Positions 1 to 9,513 of a stretch of 64,000 nucleotides of DNA are shown in pieces. The stretch is from Ananas comosus. Its lineage: Eukaryota > Streptophyta > Magnoliopsida > Poales > Bromeliaceae. The position numbers and the translations under genes were made by a program. The stretch covers positions 2,073,902 through 2,137,901 of the forward strand of contig NC_033638.1 of assembly GCF_001540865.1 (NCBI RefSeq), in the 5' to 3' direction. Under the pieces are notes generated by a model. The model saw nothing but the letters and a program-made list of their open reading frames with translations, was not told where the DNA came from and did no database searches. Numbering within the stretch: position 1 is the stretch's first letter; every line of letters begins with the position of its first letter.

Positions 1-143
1 GAGCGACGTGGAATCAATTGATAGCGAAAGCGTTATGGATTAGGTGATGTTAGTATGTCTCTAATGTGGTTAGGGGCTAATCCAAGTTGATATTTATTCT
101 CTGCTCGTGTTGCGTTGGGCGGCCGACGACATAATGCTTCGGA

Positions 144-1099
144 ATGAGAATGAATACAAGGTCGATGCCCGAGGAACCGAGTGCGGCTCCTGAGCAATCC
201 GGAGCAAGTGGTGACGGGGAGCTTCGGGAGCAAGTGTCCGCACTCATTGGAGTGGTGTGGCAACAAGCGGAGTCCGTGCAACATCAAGGGGAGCAAATTC
301 AAAGACTTCAAGAGGCCTTAGAGCGACAGCAGGCGGCGGCGGCTCAAGTGGGTGTCGAGCAACATGCACCCCCTGTAGTGATGCCGAGTGCGGCCGAGGG
401 CGTTGCCGCGGCGGCTATACCAGTCGCGGCGGTGGCAGCTGGTTTGGGAACCTCAAATCCTGATAGTGCGACTATGGAAGCGGAGCGAGAGCGTGCGCTT
501 GCCGCTCTCATCATGTTCAAGAAGTTCAGCCCACCTACGTTCGACGGGAAAAAGGTGGAGCCGTCGATGGAGTCATGGATCGACGCGATGGAATCGCTCT
601 TCGAGGATATATATACCTTAGAGAAGGACAAGGTGCACCTCACCACTCATTGTTTTGAGAAAGCGGTGAGGTGTTGTGGAAACGGGTGAAGCGTGATCGA
701 TCTTCCGACCTTCCGCCTATACTCTCGGAGGAGTTTCGGAGGTTGATGTTCGCGAATTATTTCCCCGATACGGTGAAGCGGAAGCTACAAGATAAGTTCC
801 GCAAGTTGAGGCAAGGAGACCGTTCGGTGGGAGAATTTCAGCAGGAGTTCTCTCACATTATTTATTGTGTCCCGGATGTGGTTAGGGATGATCGGGATCG
901 GGCCGACTGGTTATTGCGAGGACTTCGGCCGGATATTTACAAGGCCGTGCAATTATTCAAGCTCACAACCTTTGCGCAGGTCTTCGATCGAGCATTGTGG
1001 GCGGAGCACGACAATGCCTACGCGCGAGAAGAACGCAGGTCTATGGATAAGGAAAGGGATAGAGAGAAAAAGCGGACTGCGGGTGGTGCTGAGGGTTGA
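144..1099 (+). pseudogene. Ty3/gypsy gag (capsid) fragment, frameshifted
   Basis: Gag moiety of a Ty3/gypsy retrotransposon that would package element RNA into cytoplasmic particles. The first reading frame (144-689) has a Gln/Ala-rich N-terminal part, then the conserved start of the retrotransposon gag domain (FKKFSPPTFDGKK, then ESWIDAMESLF). The rest of the domain is in another frame from about 671 (EEFRRLMFANYFPDTV, then KLRQGDRSVGEFQQEF, then DWLLRGLRPDI) and ends in a basic Glu/Arg/Lys tail. The frame switch near 660-690 shows the gene is dead. Bases 1-143 look like element leader and hold no gene. Family assignment rests on gag motifs and on the protease and RT downstream in the same orientation. 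Confidence 0.85.
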
Positions 1100-1653
1100 T
1101 CGAATGCAAAGAAGCCCCCTCGGTATCCCCGGCAGCAGTCGAGGAGTTGGAGGCCCACTCGTTGTACTATTTGCGGCGGTGATCATTGATCGCCGGCATG
1201 CCCGCAGCGTGATAGAAAGTGTTATTAATGTGGCCAAACGGGACATATTGCCCGGGATTGCCTGAGTTGGACGTCGTCTGCACCGACGGCGGCATCAGTT
1301 TCTTCTACTCCGAGATAGCTCGCGAGGTTGCCACCGGCTATGTCGGCTGGACGCTTATCAGCACCGCGTCAGCCGAGAGATCTCGAGCACCGAGTGGACG
1401 GGTTTTCGCCACTTAGGTGGAGGAGCCTGCCGTACAAGATGACGTGATGGCGGGTTTTGTCTTAATTAATGGTACTAGAGCTAGAACTTTATTTGACATA
1501 GGTGCATCTCATTCATTTATTGGCGCATCATTTACAAAAACTCATGGCATTGAGGTGTTGTATAGCCCAGATTATTGGTGGGTTAATGCACCAGAGCATT
1601 TATTTAGTGCTCACAAGGAGTGCGCGGTGTGTCCAGTTAAGATAGGTGATTAG
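1100..1653 (+). pseudogene. Gypsy zinc knuckles plus aspartic protease, both damaged
   Basis: Continuation of the gypsy polyprotein. Two CCHC-type knuckles lie at about 1163-1258, one CX2CX3HX4C and one CX2CX4HX4C. Each contains an in-frame stop (TGA at 1187-1189, and TAA in the second), so nucleic-acid binding is lost. A Ser/Thr/Ala linker follows, then a retropepsin-like segment at 1417-1653 (VLINGTRARTLFDIGASHSF). The catalytic triplet normally reads DTG or DSG in this family. Here it reads DIG, which would destroy the active site even without the stop that ends the segment at 1651-1653. Known of the family: the protease works as a dimer and cuts Gag-Pol. Inferred: old, neutrally decaying copy. 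Confidence 0.8.
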
Positions 1654-2056
1654 GTTATGCCGGCAAACTTACTAGTGCTAAACCAAATGTGGGGCTTCGA
1701 TGTAATCTTGGGGATCTATTGGCTCTCGAAGTACTATGCGGTTATAGATTGTAAGAGCAAGGTGATCACTTTTTGTGAGCCTAACCAAAAGGAGTTAGTG
1801 TATCGTGCTTGCAAGAGCTCGTGTTTCGCAGCGACCGTATCGGCGGCGAGGGCAAGAAAAATGATTAAGGGTGGATGTGTGGCCTATTTGGCGACAATGG
1901 TAGAGACTCAAAGGGAGCACCCGGAACTCGGGGATATCCGAGTAGCATATGAATTTCCGGATGTATTTCCGGCGGAGTTACCGGGATTGCCACCGGACCG
2001 GGAGATCGAGTTCGTCATTGACTTGGTTCCCGGGGCAGCGCCAATTTCGAAGGCTC

Positions 2057-2612
2057 TGTCGGATCGTTGGCGCTAACCATTAATCCCAAAAGCTCGAGCT
2101 GTTAGAAATACGCAACCAATTCACTTAAAGCGTACAGAAATAGCGCCCACGGGTCTCGATTGTGACTCGACCCACCTGGCCTCACGCCACTTTGAACATG
2201 ACTCGGCCCAACCCAGCCCACGCCATTTCGAACATGATTCGACCCACATGGCCTCCCGCCACAGGGCAGGATGCTGGCCCATTTAAGCCAACAATCCCCC
2301 CTCCAGCACCTGCACACATTTGCAGCATGCAAGAATCGAACCCGTGACCTCTGGCTCTGATACCACTTGTCGGATCGTTGGCGCTAACCATTAATCCCAA
2401 AAGCTCGAGCTGTTAGAAATACGCAACCAATTCACTTAAAGCGTACAGCGTACAGAAACAGCACCCACGGGTCTCGATTGTGACTCGGCCCACCTGGCCT
2501 CACGCCACTTCGAACATGACTCGGCCCAACCCAGCCTCACGCCATTTCGAACATGACTCGGCCCACATGGCCTCCCGCCACATGGCAGGATGCTGGCCCA
2601 TTTAAGCCAACA
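2057..2612 (-). mobile_element. TRIM (terminal-repeat retrotransposon in miniature), complete
   Basis: A 556-bp non-coding LTR element. Left LTR 2057-2293 (237 bp) and right LTR 2368-2612 (245 bp) are near-identical. By eye I count about seven substitutions, a one-base indel, and a seven-base CGTACAG duplication in the right copy. Both LTRs begin TG and end CA on the plus strand. The 74-bp internal part (2294-2367) carries the reverse complement of TGGTATCAGAGCC (2353-2365), the initiator-Met-tRNA primer binding site, two bases from the right LTR. A polypurine tract (minus-strand GCTGGAGGGGGGAT) abuts the left LTR. The element therefore reads on the minus strand. It is flanked by the 5-bp duplication GGCTC (2052-2056 and 2613-2617). 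It has no coding capacity and would depend on helper proteins. Confidence 0.93.
2353..2365 (-). promoter_or_regulatory. TRIM primer binding site (initiator Met tRNA)
   Basis: Minus-strand TGGTATCAGAGCC is complementary to the 3' end of plant initiator methionine tRNA, the usual primer for minus-strand DNA synthesis in plant LTR elements. It sits two bases from the element's 5' LTR. Confidence 0.9.
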
Positions 2613-3342
2613 GGCTCCGTATAGAATGGCACCGGCGGAGTTAGTGGAGTTGAAAGCCCAATTGCAAGACTTGCTTGATAAAGGCTTTGTGAGGCCGAGC
2701 GTATCACCGTGGGGAGCTCCGGTGCTATTTGTGAAGAAAAAGATGGAACACTTCAACTCTGCATGGATTATCGCGAGTTGAACAAAGTGACAATCAAGAA
2801 TAAGTACCCTTTGCCGAGGATTGATGATTTGTCCTATTAGTTGCAAGGGTTGCGGGTATACTCGAAGATTGATCTTCAGTCGTGATATCACCAATTGAAG
2901 ATCAGGCCGAAGGATGTGCACAAGACGGCGTGTCGTACGCGGTATGGCCACTACAAGTTCACGGTAATGCCGTTTGGGCTTACTAACATCCCGGCAACAT
3001 TTATGGACTTAATGAATCGAGCCTTTTGACCGTTGTTAGAGATGTCAACGGGTCAAATTCAGGGTAGATTTTTAAAAACCCGAACCCGACTCCAAACCCG
3101 AGACCCGAACCCGAACCCGAACCCGACGGATTTTAAAAATTCATATCCAAACCCGAACCCGACCAAAAATTCGAAACCCGAACCCGAACCCGAACCCGAA
3201 AATTTAAACCCGAAACAATTATTTCTTTTTTCAATATTTCAAAATATATTATATTAAATCTAAATTTTTAAAATACAAATTCAAATATAACATCTTTTAT
3301 GCCCCGAATTACACGTTTCCCGGGCACGCCGACAAATCCGCC

Positions 3343-3369
3343 GTATACAAAGGAATTTCCCCTGTATAC
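3343..3369. repeat. Near-palindromic stem GTATACA...TGTATAC in LTR
   Basis: Arms GTATACA (3343-3349) and TGTATAC (3363-3369), with an inner GGAA/TTCC pair. It lies close to the LTR start, the same relative place as the longer hairpin in the other LTR family at 14136-14184. Confidence 0.6.
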
Positions 3370-4254
3370 GAAGCGATAACTGTACTTGTAAATCATACAA
3401 TACTACAAACAGTAGTATAGAGCTGCTAGAAGAACCAGAAATAAAACAAACCGAGTTTCATATACATACGCCAAAAATCAAGATACAAAACTACTCACAC
3501 CGGCGAGTTAAATATGTATGTACATGAACTCCAACAAAAACAACTACCTGCTGTAGGGGCACCTCTAGCTCGGCTCGTCGGGTAGGGCTCTAACTCGCGA
3601 CGCCCTTGCCTCGATCCTGATCAGCAATAGCAGCAGCCGAAGACGAAGGCTCTGCAAAAACGGGGTAACAACAGGGCGTGAGAACTACTGTAAAACAAGT
3701 AGTCCTTAGTGGGTGCCGCCCTCAATATCATAGGTCCACCCACTAAGTCTACAGATCTAAACTCAGTGATAGAAAAGGAAGCTGGAACAAATCTACAGCT
3801 ATATGCCACTATCCTAACATGATCCAATACTACTATCTGTCGAGTAATGCAGCCTCAGACCTAAATCCGTAGGGACTGTGAAAACACCCGTCCTAGGGAC
3901 TGTTAACGCACCCGTCCCGCCTATCGAATCCTAAATGCTACCTCCACACTAACAAGTCCGTGGTGAGCAAGTCCAACCAGGACACTATACAACGCAAACG
4001 CACAAAGCCCGACTCCGGAGTGGCACTCGTGGGCGCTACCCAACCGAGTATGCAAGCGTATCTCTACTGAGCTCAATCAGGCTCTCACAGGCTATAATCA
4101 AGTAAACAGAATCCAACTGGTCTAACAATCAAGACTCACGTACTCTCGGCACAAACTGATGCAAAACCCGCAATCTGGTCCACCGTCAACCCCGACGGCA
4201 CCTGACAGTCTGAAACAGCCTAGACACTGCTGTAAAAAAATAAGCTCTGCGTCT

Positions 4255-4665
4255 CCGCCCGAGCGTAACTGTATTCTACACTATTCCGGGTATCCACCGC
4301 CAACAAACTGCGGTGATACAGTTCTACTACAGCTTCTAAGCTTTCAGCGTATCAAAAGCACACAACAGTGTGGATACTATCCGCGACAACTCCCAAAGCT
4401 ATCTGAGTATCAAATGCGCACTAACAGCGGGGATACAAAGCACAACAGCTTCAGAAGCTATCTGAGTATCAATCGCGCACTAACAGCGGGGATACGAAGC
4501 ACAAAAGCTTAAGGAGCGAGCAGAAAAGACAGTGTAGAACCTACAATTAAATATTACCCAAGTTCGGCATCCCGCCCGAGCGTAAATGCATTCTAAACTA
4601 CCCCGGGTATCCACCGCGCTGAAACAACAGTGATACAATCAAACCACGGCTCCTAGAGCTAAATC
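4255..4665 (+). repeat. Internal tandem repeats of LTR copy 1
   Basis: A unit of about 59 bp starting AAGCTATCTGAGTATCAA recurs at 4396 and 4455, with weaker relatives just upstream (around 4336-4395). The block CCCGAGCGTAA...CCGGGTATCCACCGC occurs at about 4258 and again at about 4573. The reading frame at 4159-4512 is a by-product of this periodicity. Confidence 0.65.
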
Positions 4666-5550
4666 AGGTAGTAGAATCATATGACAGGTCGAATCGCTGG
4701 TTTTCTCCTAAGTCAAATTCCAAGTCCAACATGTATATTCAACCAATTACTATTCATGCTCCCAATTTAGCTTTCATACAATAACCCAACCAATGAATTT
4801 GAGCTACAACAGGATATTCCGAAGTCGAAACTATACATGTTTACTATACATATACTTAGGAGCAAAATCGATGATAAACCCACCTTAATAGCTAATCCCT
4901 GGCAGCAAAGAACTCCCTCAGCTGCGGAACAACCTGCTTGATAGACCGAAGTCCTCCAAGTCCAAAAATCGAGCTAACTCCAAGCTCTACAATCGAAATC
5001 CATCAATTCTGTCCACGTATAACAACAGCAGGGTAAAATAAGGTTCGACCAAGCTAACCTTCATCAAATCCTGCAATCTTAGATTTCGTGGATTCCTCTC
5101 GAAGTCCTAAATCAAACGAACCAAGTCTCACTGCAATCCGACGTTCCTACGTCGCACACGAGCCGAAACGCCAACGGTCGACGCAGGAAATCTGCAAAAA
5201 CAGCATCCTTGAGCTTAAAGTAGTTGAAGTGATGTCAATGGATCACTCACCTCGAAAACCCCTCTAGAATCGGCGCAACGTCGAGAACGGCAAAAAACCA
5301 CGCTCACCCAGCCTCCTCACAGCACCACGACGATGAAGACACACTCAAATGGCACCGCGGCGCGACATCAATAACACTCGAACTCCACCCGAGCTCCTCC
5401 TTGCCCACGGTCCAGGCTAGAGAGAGAGGAGAATAAGGACAGGGAAAACTCACTCTCTCTTAGCTCTACACAAGCCTAAATACAGTGAGAGAGAAAGGGT
5501 GACACGAACGAAGTGGAAAAAGACCAAAAAGTCCTCCTACCTACCCTGGC

Positions 5551-5654
5551 ATACCGGTACACGGGCCCGTGTACCGGTATAGTGGCCAACCCGAGAGCAA
5601 GCTGAGTGAAGCCCTGAGCAGTGTACCGGTACACCGTGATGTCTGTACCGGTAC
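5551..5654. repeat. TACCGGTAC palindrome cluster including a perfect 30-bp palindrome
   Basis: Positions 5551-5565 (ATACCGGTACACGGG) are followed directly by their exact reverse complement (5566-5580), giving 30 bp with no spacer. Two more TACCGGTAC sites lie at 5624-5632 and 5646-5654. A related cluster is at 11310-11543 in another LTR copy. Confidence 0.9.
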
Positions 5655-5823
5655 AGCAAGCAGGAAACTGCTATTTGCAGATTTTCTTACTAAATGCTGC
5701 TTTCGCGTCGCACAGAGTCCGTTTTGCGTCTGTTTCACGCCAGACCGCGACTAAGCTGTCCCGACACTCTCACAGAGCTGTCAGTCAAGCCTCAACCACC
5801 AAACACCAAGGATCTCACACATC

Positions 5824-5838
5824 AAATATATACATATA

Positions 5839-5907
<69 letters not shown>
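5824..5907. repeat. (TA)n microsatellite
   Basis: About 80 bp of almost pure TA just outside the solo LTR and within the right arm of the hAT element. Confidence 0.9.
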
Positions 5908-6305
5908 AAATACAAAATGAATTCGGGTTCGGGTCGAGTTCTGGTTCGTGTCGGGTATAATCAAAATCCATATCCGAATCTATATCCGTCGGGTTTCTAT
6001 TTTTGATATCCATATCCGAATCCATATCCATGTCCATCGGATATATCCGTTTCATTCGAGTTCGGGTTCGGATAAAATTTCGGGTATCTGTACCCATTGA
6101 CATCCCTAACCGTTGTTGGATCGATGCGTCGTGGTGTTCATTGACGACTTGTTGGTTTATTCACGGAGCGAAGAGGAACACGAGGGGCATTTGAGAACCG
6201 TATTGTAAATACTCCAAAAAGATAAGCTTTATGCCAAGCTAAAGAAGTGCGATTTTTGGCTTTCGGAGGTTACCTTTTTAGGCCATATGATATTGGGTGA
6301 TGGTC

Positions 6306-6359
6306 GAACACTCGCCATGGAATACATCGCCATGTGATATCGGGTGATCCCTGATCCGT
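6306..6359. other. Junction of gypsy RT with inverted LTR, short repeat
   Basis: The gypsy reading stops here. The words GATATYGGGTGAT and GTCGAACACTCG each occur twice (about 6289-6317 and 6336-6372), so the junction has a small local duplication. No clear target duplication is seen. Confidence 0.4.
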
Positions 6360-9049
6360 GTCGAACACTCGTCCGCCGCCGTCGGAGCTCCCCGTCGGCC
6401 AAACTTGGGCCGTGCTCTCCTCGGCTTAGTGTGGCTAGGGCATCATTGCCCGCTGCAGCCACTGCCTTCCATCGCCGGTTGACGCGCACCCCGACCTCCT
6501 TCCGTCGCCAGCACCTGCCTGCAGCCGGCGTGCCCGCCTCCGGGTTGCCGCCTGCCGTGCCGTAGCTCCCCTTGGCCCGGTATGATTAATTTCAGCTTTA
6601 CTGCGCACTGTTTCTTGTTTGGGTCACTGTTCCGGCGACCCGGGGCTGTTCCGATGCCTCTGGAGGTGAGCATGGTGATCATAAGTCAGTGCTGATCACA
6701 GTGCTCACCTCATTTGGGATCAATGAGCCCCGGATTGCGGAATTAGATGCGTTTAAGTCTCAGTACAGGGTTCACTGAACTACGCGTCGACCGTACGCTT
6801 GCCACAGTGGCCGGCAGTGCTCTGAAGTATGAGCACGGCCTCCGGCATGCCGAGACCTGTCAGCGGGTGTCTCGGCTTGGCTGGAAGATCCTCGGTTTGC
6901 GCTGTTGGGCCATAAAAGCTCGAAAATCACATAAAATAATATGATTTTATGTAATCAGGAGGGCTTTTATGCAATTGCACATTTTGTGGCTGCTGTTGGT
7001 AGTGTGTGCGGGCAGCGGATAACCTCTAGACTAATTGTCCAATGCCCCAGACCCTTGCAAAGATCGAAAACTCATTTTCGGTGTATTTTTCAGCGAAATC
7101 CGCCGACGGAATGCGTTATCGATTTGGGATTCTTCCGACGGTGCCTTGTGATAAATTGTTTTGTTGCTGAGCCCTGTTGGCTGGTCACCCACATCGTTTC
7201 GAGGGTCCGAAAACGACGGGTGAGCGACGGTGGGTTCTGGTGTCGAATTGGATTCTTTCGAGAACCCGGATCGAAACGATTATCCGATGATAATTGTTTT
7301 GAAGCGAGATAGTGTAATTGCTGCCAAGCCACACTAAATATTGAGTTTGATGGCAGCAGTTGACTCGTTGCACGAGTCGGTGTATTCCGGGTGGGTCCCG
7401 GCGGAGTCCCAGTGCGATTTTCGGGACTTCCGGCGTATTACGGGAGTCGGTTTTGGGAAACCGATTCCCGTAGGGTTATTGGTGGGGATTGTGAGTTAGT
7501 GATACATGTTGGTGGGTTAGATTCTAACCCGGTGGACCCTTCGTAGGTCCGGTTATTTCGTCTCCGCAGTCGAGAAACCAGTACCAGATACGTACAGATG
7601 GGTACTTCGACCCGAAGTCGGGACAGTGGTGCACGCTCGGTGACATTTCCTTCACTCTTTTCGTGTTGTTTATCTTGCATGTTATATGTTGAGCCTAGCA
7701 CCTATACCATATCTCTTTATTGCTCTACTTAGTTAGTTGCGTACCCCGTATCATATTTTAGAAGTAGAGCGGTTTTGAGATTACTTGTGAGATTTATGAC
7801 CTAGTCGGTCAGTGCGTTGCATCTGGTATTGTGACATTGTTGGTCGGTTCTTGTATCTCGTATTTTTGACCTATTCAGTCGGTTTACTGTATTGTTATCG
7901 AGACCTACTTGGTCGATTGGACTATTTGATGACCTATATGGTCGATATACCCTGAGGGGTAGGATTGTCGGCTGGTTGCCGACGGTTGATTATTCAGCAT
8001 ATCAGCATTGATCGCCCGATACTCGTATGCATTTCACGAACACCAGCGGCCTGATCCACCGCAAGAGAGTGTTCTTTTTCGGAAAAGTATTTTGGCGGTG
8101 CCAACCCGTGAGCCCAAGAGAGGTTATATGCTTGGTCTGCGGTGCGGACCAACAAGGCACAGCTTGAGGTCTGCGGTGCTGACCAACAGAGCACAGGTTT
8201 CAGATTGGGTATTTTTGGACTTATCGTTCGGTTAATGCATACATACAGTAGCGGTAGTTGTGCATTTATACATCATGTTCATTTATTATCGTTGCTACTG
8301 TATTTCACTTACCTATATAGTTGTTTATCCTCCTTGACTAGTGAGTACCCCTCGCCCTCGTCGGCTTGCAGTACCCACTGGGATGGGAGACATATTTACA
8401 TGTTCTCAACCCCTACCCCCATTACAGGTGATGTCGCGGGTCCTAGTGGGACGGTTCGTGAGGAGCAAGTCTAGCGATCGATAGTGCCACCGTCCCGTTG
8501 TTTGGTTAATTCTCAAACTCAGTTCCTTTTAAATAATTGACTTAGATAGTTATATAGTTCAGTAGTTTATTACATTTGAATAATTGGAATTTTTATGAAT
8601 GTAATAAAGAATTTGTGATTCTTGCAAACTAAAAATAGTTTTCTACCCTTCATGGTAGTGAGTTTTAAAAGAAAAAGGTTTCCGTGTAGGAGACAGTTTT
8701 TAAAGGGTTTTCTCTTGGTTTTCATGACTTAGTATTTCAAAACAAGTTTCCGGATGGAAAACATTTTAAACTAATAGTTGTGGATTTATGGATAAACTCT
8801 GGATGTGAATTTGAATGTGAATGGTGTATAAATGTATGTATATTCATATGTAGTGGTTGTATCCTGTTTTATGTATCTTGTACTTGCGCGACGCCGTGCA
8901 AATACAGGGGAGACTCTGTCCGTGTGAACAGTGGACTCCCTGTATTTGTGGCGGATCTGGCATACCCTGGGGGTCAGATTTTTCAAAAAAAAAAAAATTG
9001 GGCACTTCCGCTTTACTTTTAAATCAAAAAGGGACCCCGGGGCGTGACA
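6360..9049 (-). mobile_element. LTR of TGTCACGCCCC family, inverted and truncated
   Basis: The right end reads ...GGGGCGTGACA at 9049. On the minus strand this is TGTCACGCCCCGGGG, a typical start of plant gypsy LTRs. The first ~180 minus-strand bases match the start of the plus-strand solo LTR at 14013: both have the CAAATACA...TGTATTTG hairpin, a GGACAGAGTCTCC word, and further in the GTGAGCA...TGCTCAC inverted repeat. The ~650 bp at the far end of the 14013 copy are not found here, so the left boundary is a truncation and my coordinate is approximate. The gene-like reading frames here (6344-6565, 6941-7312) have no recognisable product. Confidence 0.7.
7798..7943. repeat. Spaced GACC-N5-GGTC dyads in LTR
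   Basis: Perfect GACC-N5-GGTC dyads at 7798-7810, 7902-7914 and 7931-7943, with a degenerate one at 7868-7882. All begin GACCTA. Position inside an LTR suggests a protein-binding cluster, which is inference. Confidence 0.6.
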
Positions 9050-9513
9050 GTATCATAGGTCTAAAGATCAGTTCTACCACTGCAACATCGAACCAGTTAC
9101 TGACGAATGAGTAGACATCCATGTAACTGTTTGTAGTTGGTCACGCTCAGTACCCTTGTTCTCCGACAACCACCTGCATGTTCGCTCCAGTGTCCCCACA
9201 CTGTGACTCGAGATTCGTCATCCCAAAAGGGAAGCGGCACACATCAATCTTATCGGATCAATCATCGTCCCCATGATGATCCTCTGATTGAGAGCATTTA
9301 TGATTTAATCACCAATAATATGTATCTCAAATTCTCAACTCTTGAGAATACATATTATCATCTTATTAATTCGAAGGACGATTCACGGACACATTAAACA
9401 TGAATGGAATAAAAGGCAAAATTATATAAATAATAAAGATTAAGTACAAATATATATCCCATAGAAAATAAAATGCGTCAGCTTGATAGGCTTCTAGGGC
9501 ATGCTAGTAACAC
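9050..9513 (-). mobile_element. Copia-like LTR fragment
   Basis: Read on the minus strand this begins TGTTACTAGCATGCCCTAGAAGCC, the pattern seen at the start of Angela/BARE-type Copia LTRs (TGTTG...ATGCCCTAGAGGC). It continues through AT-rich U3 and a GATCCGATAAGATTGATGTG-type segment as in those LTRs. It stops against the gypsy LTR end at 9049, so one element probably interrupted the other. No Copia coding region is present. The lineage call is by resemblance only. Confidence 0.5.

Larger units (their letters stand above)
3295..5818 (+). mobile_element. Solo LTR, TACCGGTAC family, copy 1
   Basis: A 2.5-kb non-coding block between the two halves of the hAT element. It opens with a GCCCCGAATTACACG-type start and ends GGATCTCAC. 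A likely 5-bp duplication ACATC flanks it (3290-3294 and 5819-5823), though the exact ends are uncertain by a base or two because the start is not a clean TG. It shares internal order with the LTR ending near 11795: a 'gactccggag' word, a pyrimidine-poor GAGAGAGAG leader, then a cluster of TACCGGTAC palindromes close to the right end. It contains no internal domain or second LTR, hence solo. Probably Ty3/gypsy by style of ends, which is inference. Confidence 0.65.
3038..6108. mobile_element. hAT-type DNA transposon, non-autonomous, opened by a solo LTR
   Basis: Terminal inverted repeats: left TAGAGATGTCAACGGGT, right (reverse complement) TAGGGATGTCAATGGGT. They are flanked by the 8-bp duplication ACCGTTGT (3030-3037 and 6109-6116). 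An 8-bp duplication with TAGRG-type ends is the hAT superfamily signature. Subterminal regions carry runs of CCCGAA/TTCGGG (3075-3215) and ATATCC/GGATAT words (5920-6075), as in hAT miniature elements. Removing the internal LTR leaves only about 550 bp with no transposase, so it moved by help in trans. It sits inside gypsy RT. Confidence 0.85.
1657..6305 (+). pseudogene. Gypsy reverse transcriptase split by two nested insertions
   Basis: Reverse transcriptase of the same Ty3/gypsy element, in three blocks. Block 1 (1657-2056) holds the linker upstream of RT and the entry motif (EFPDVFPAELPGLPPDREIE). Block 2 (2613-3037) holds the fingers and palm ([41 protein letters not shown]) with in-frame stops, for example in LSY*LQG and LQS*YHQ. 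Block 3 (6109-6305) holds the catalytic FIDDLLVYS motif and the LGHMI region. The reading resumes across both insertions once one copy of each target duplication is discounted, so both are insertions rather than rearrangements. The motif style resembles chromoviruses of the Tekay/Del group (family knowledge). RNase H and integrase are not visible. No function is expected. Confidence 0.85.

Noticed and set aside
2330..2366. A tRNA gene (T-arm-like motif plus Met tRNA end)
   Set aside because: Only the T-arm and 3' end words are present; no D-arm or anticodon arm. It is a primer binding site.
2057..2612. Cassandra-type TRIM carrying 5S rRNA
   Set aside because: No 5S internal control region visible in either LTR.
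4159..4512. 117-codon frame
   Set aside because: Follows internal tandem repeats of a solo LTR.
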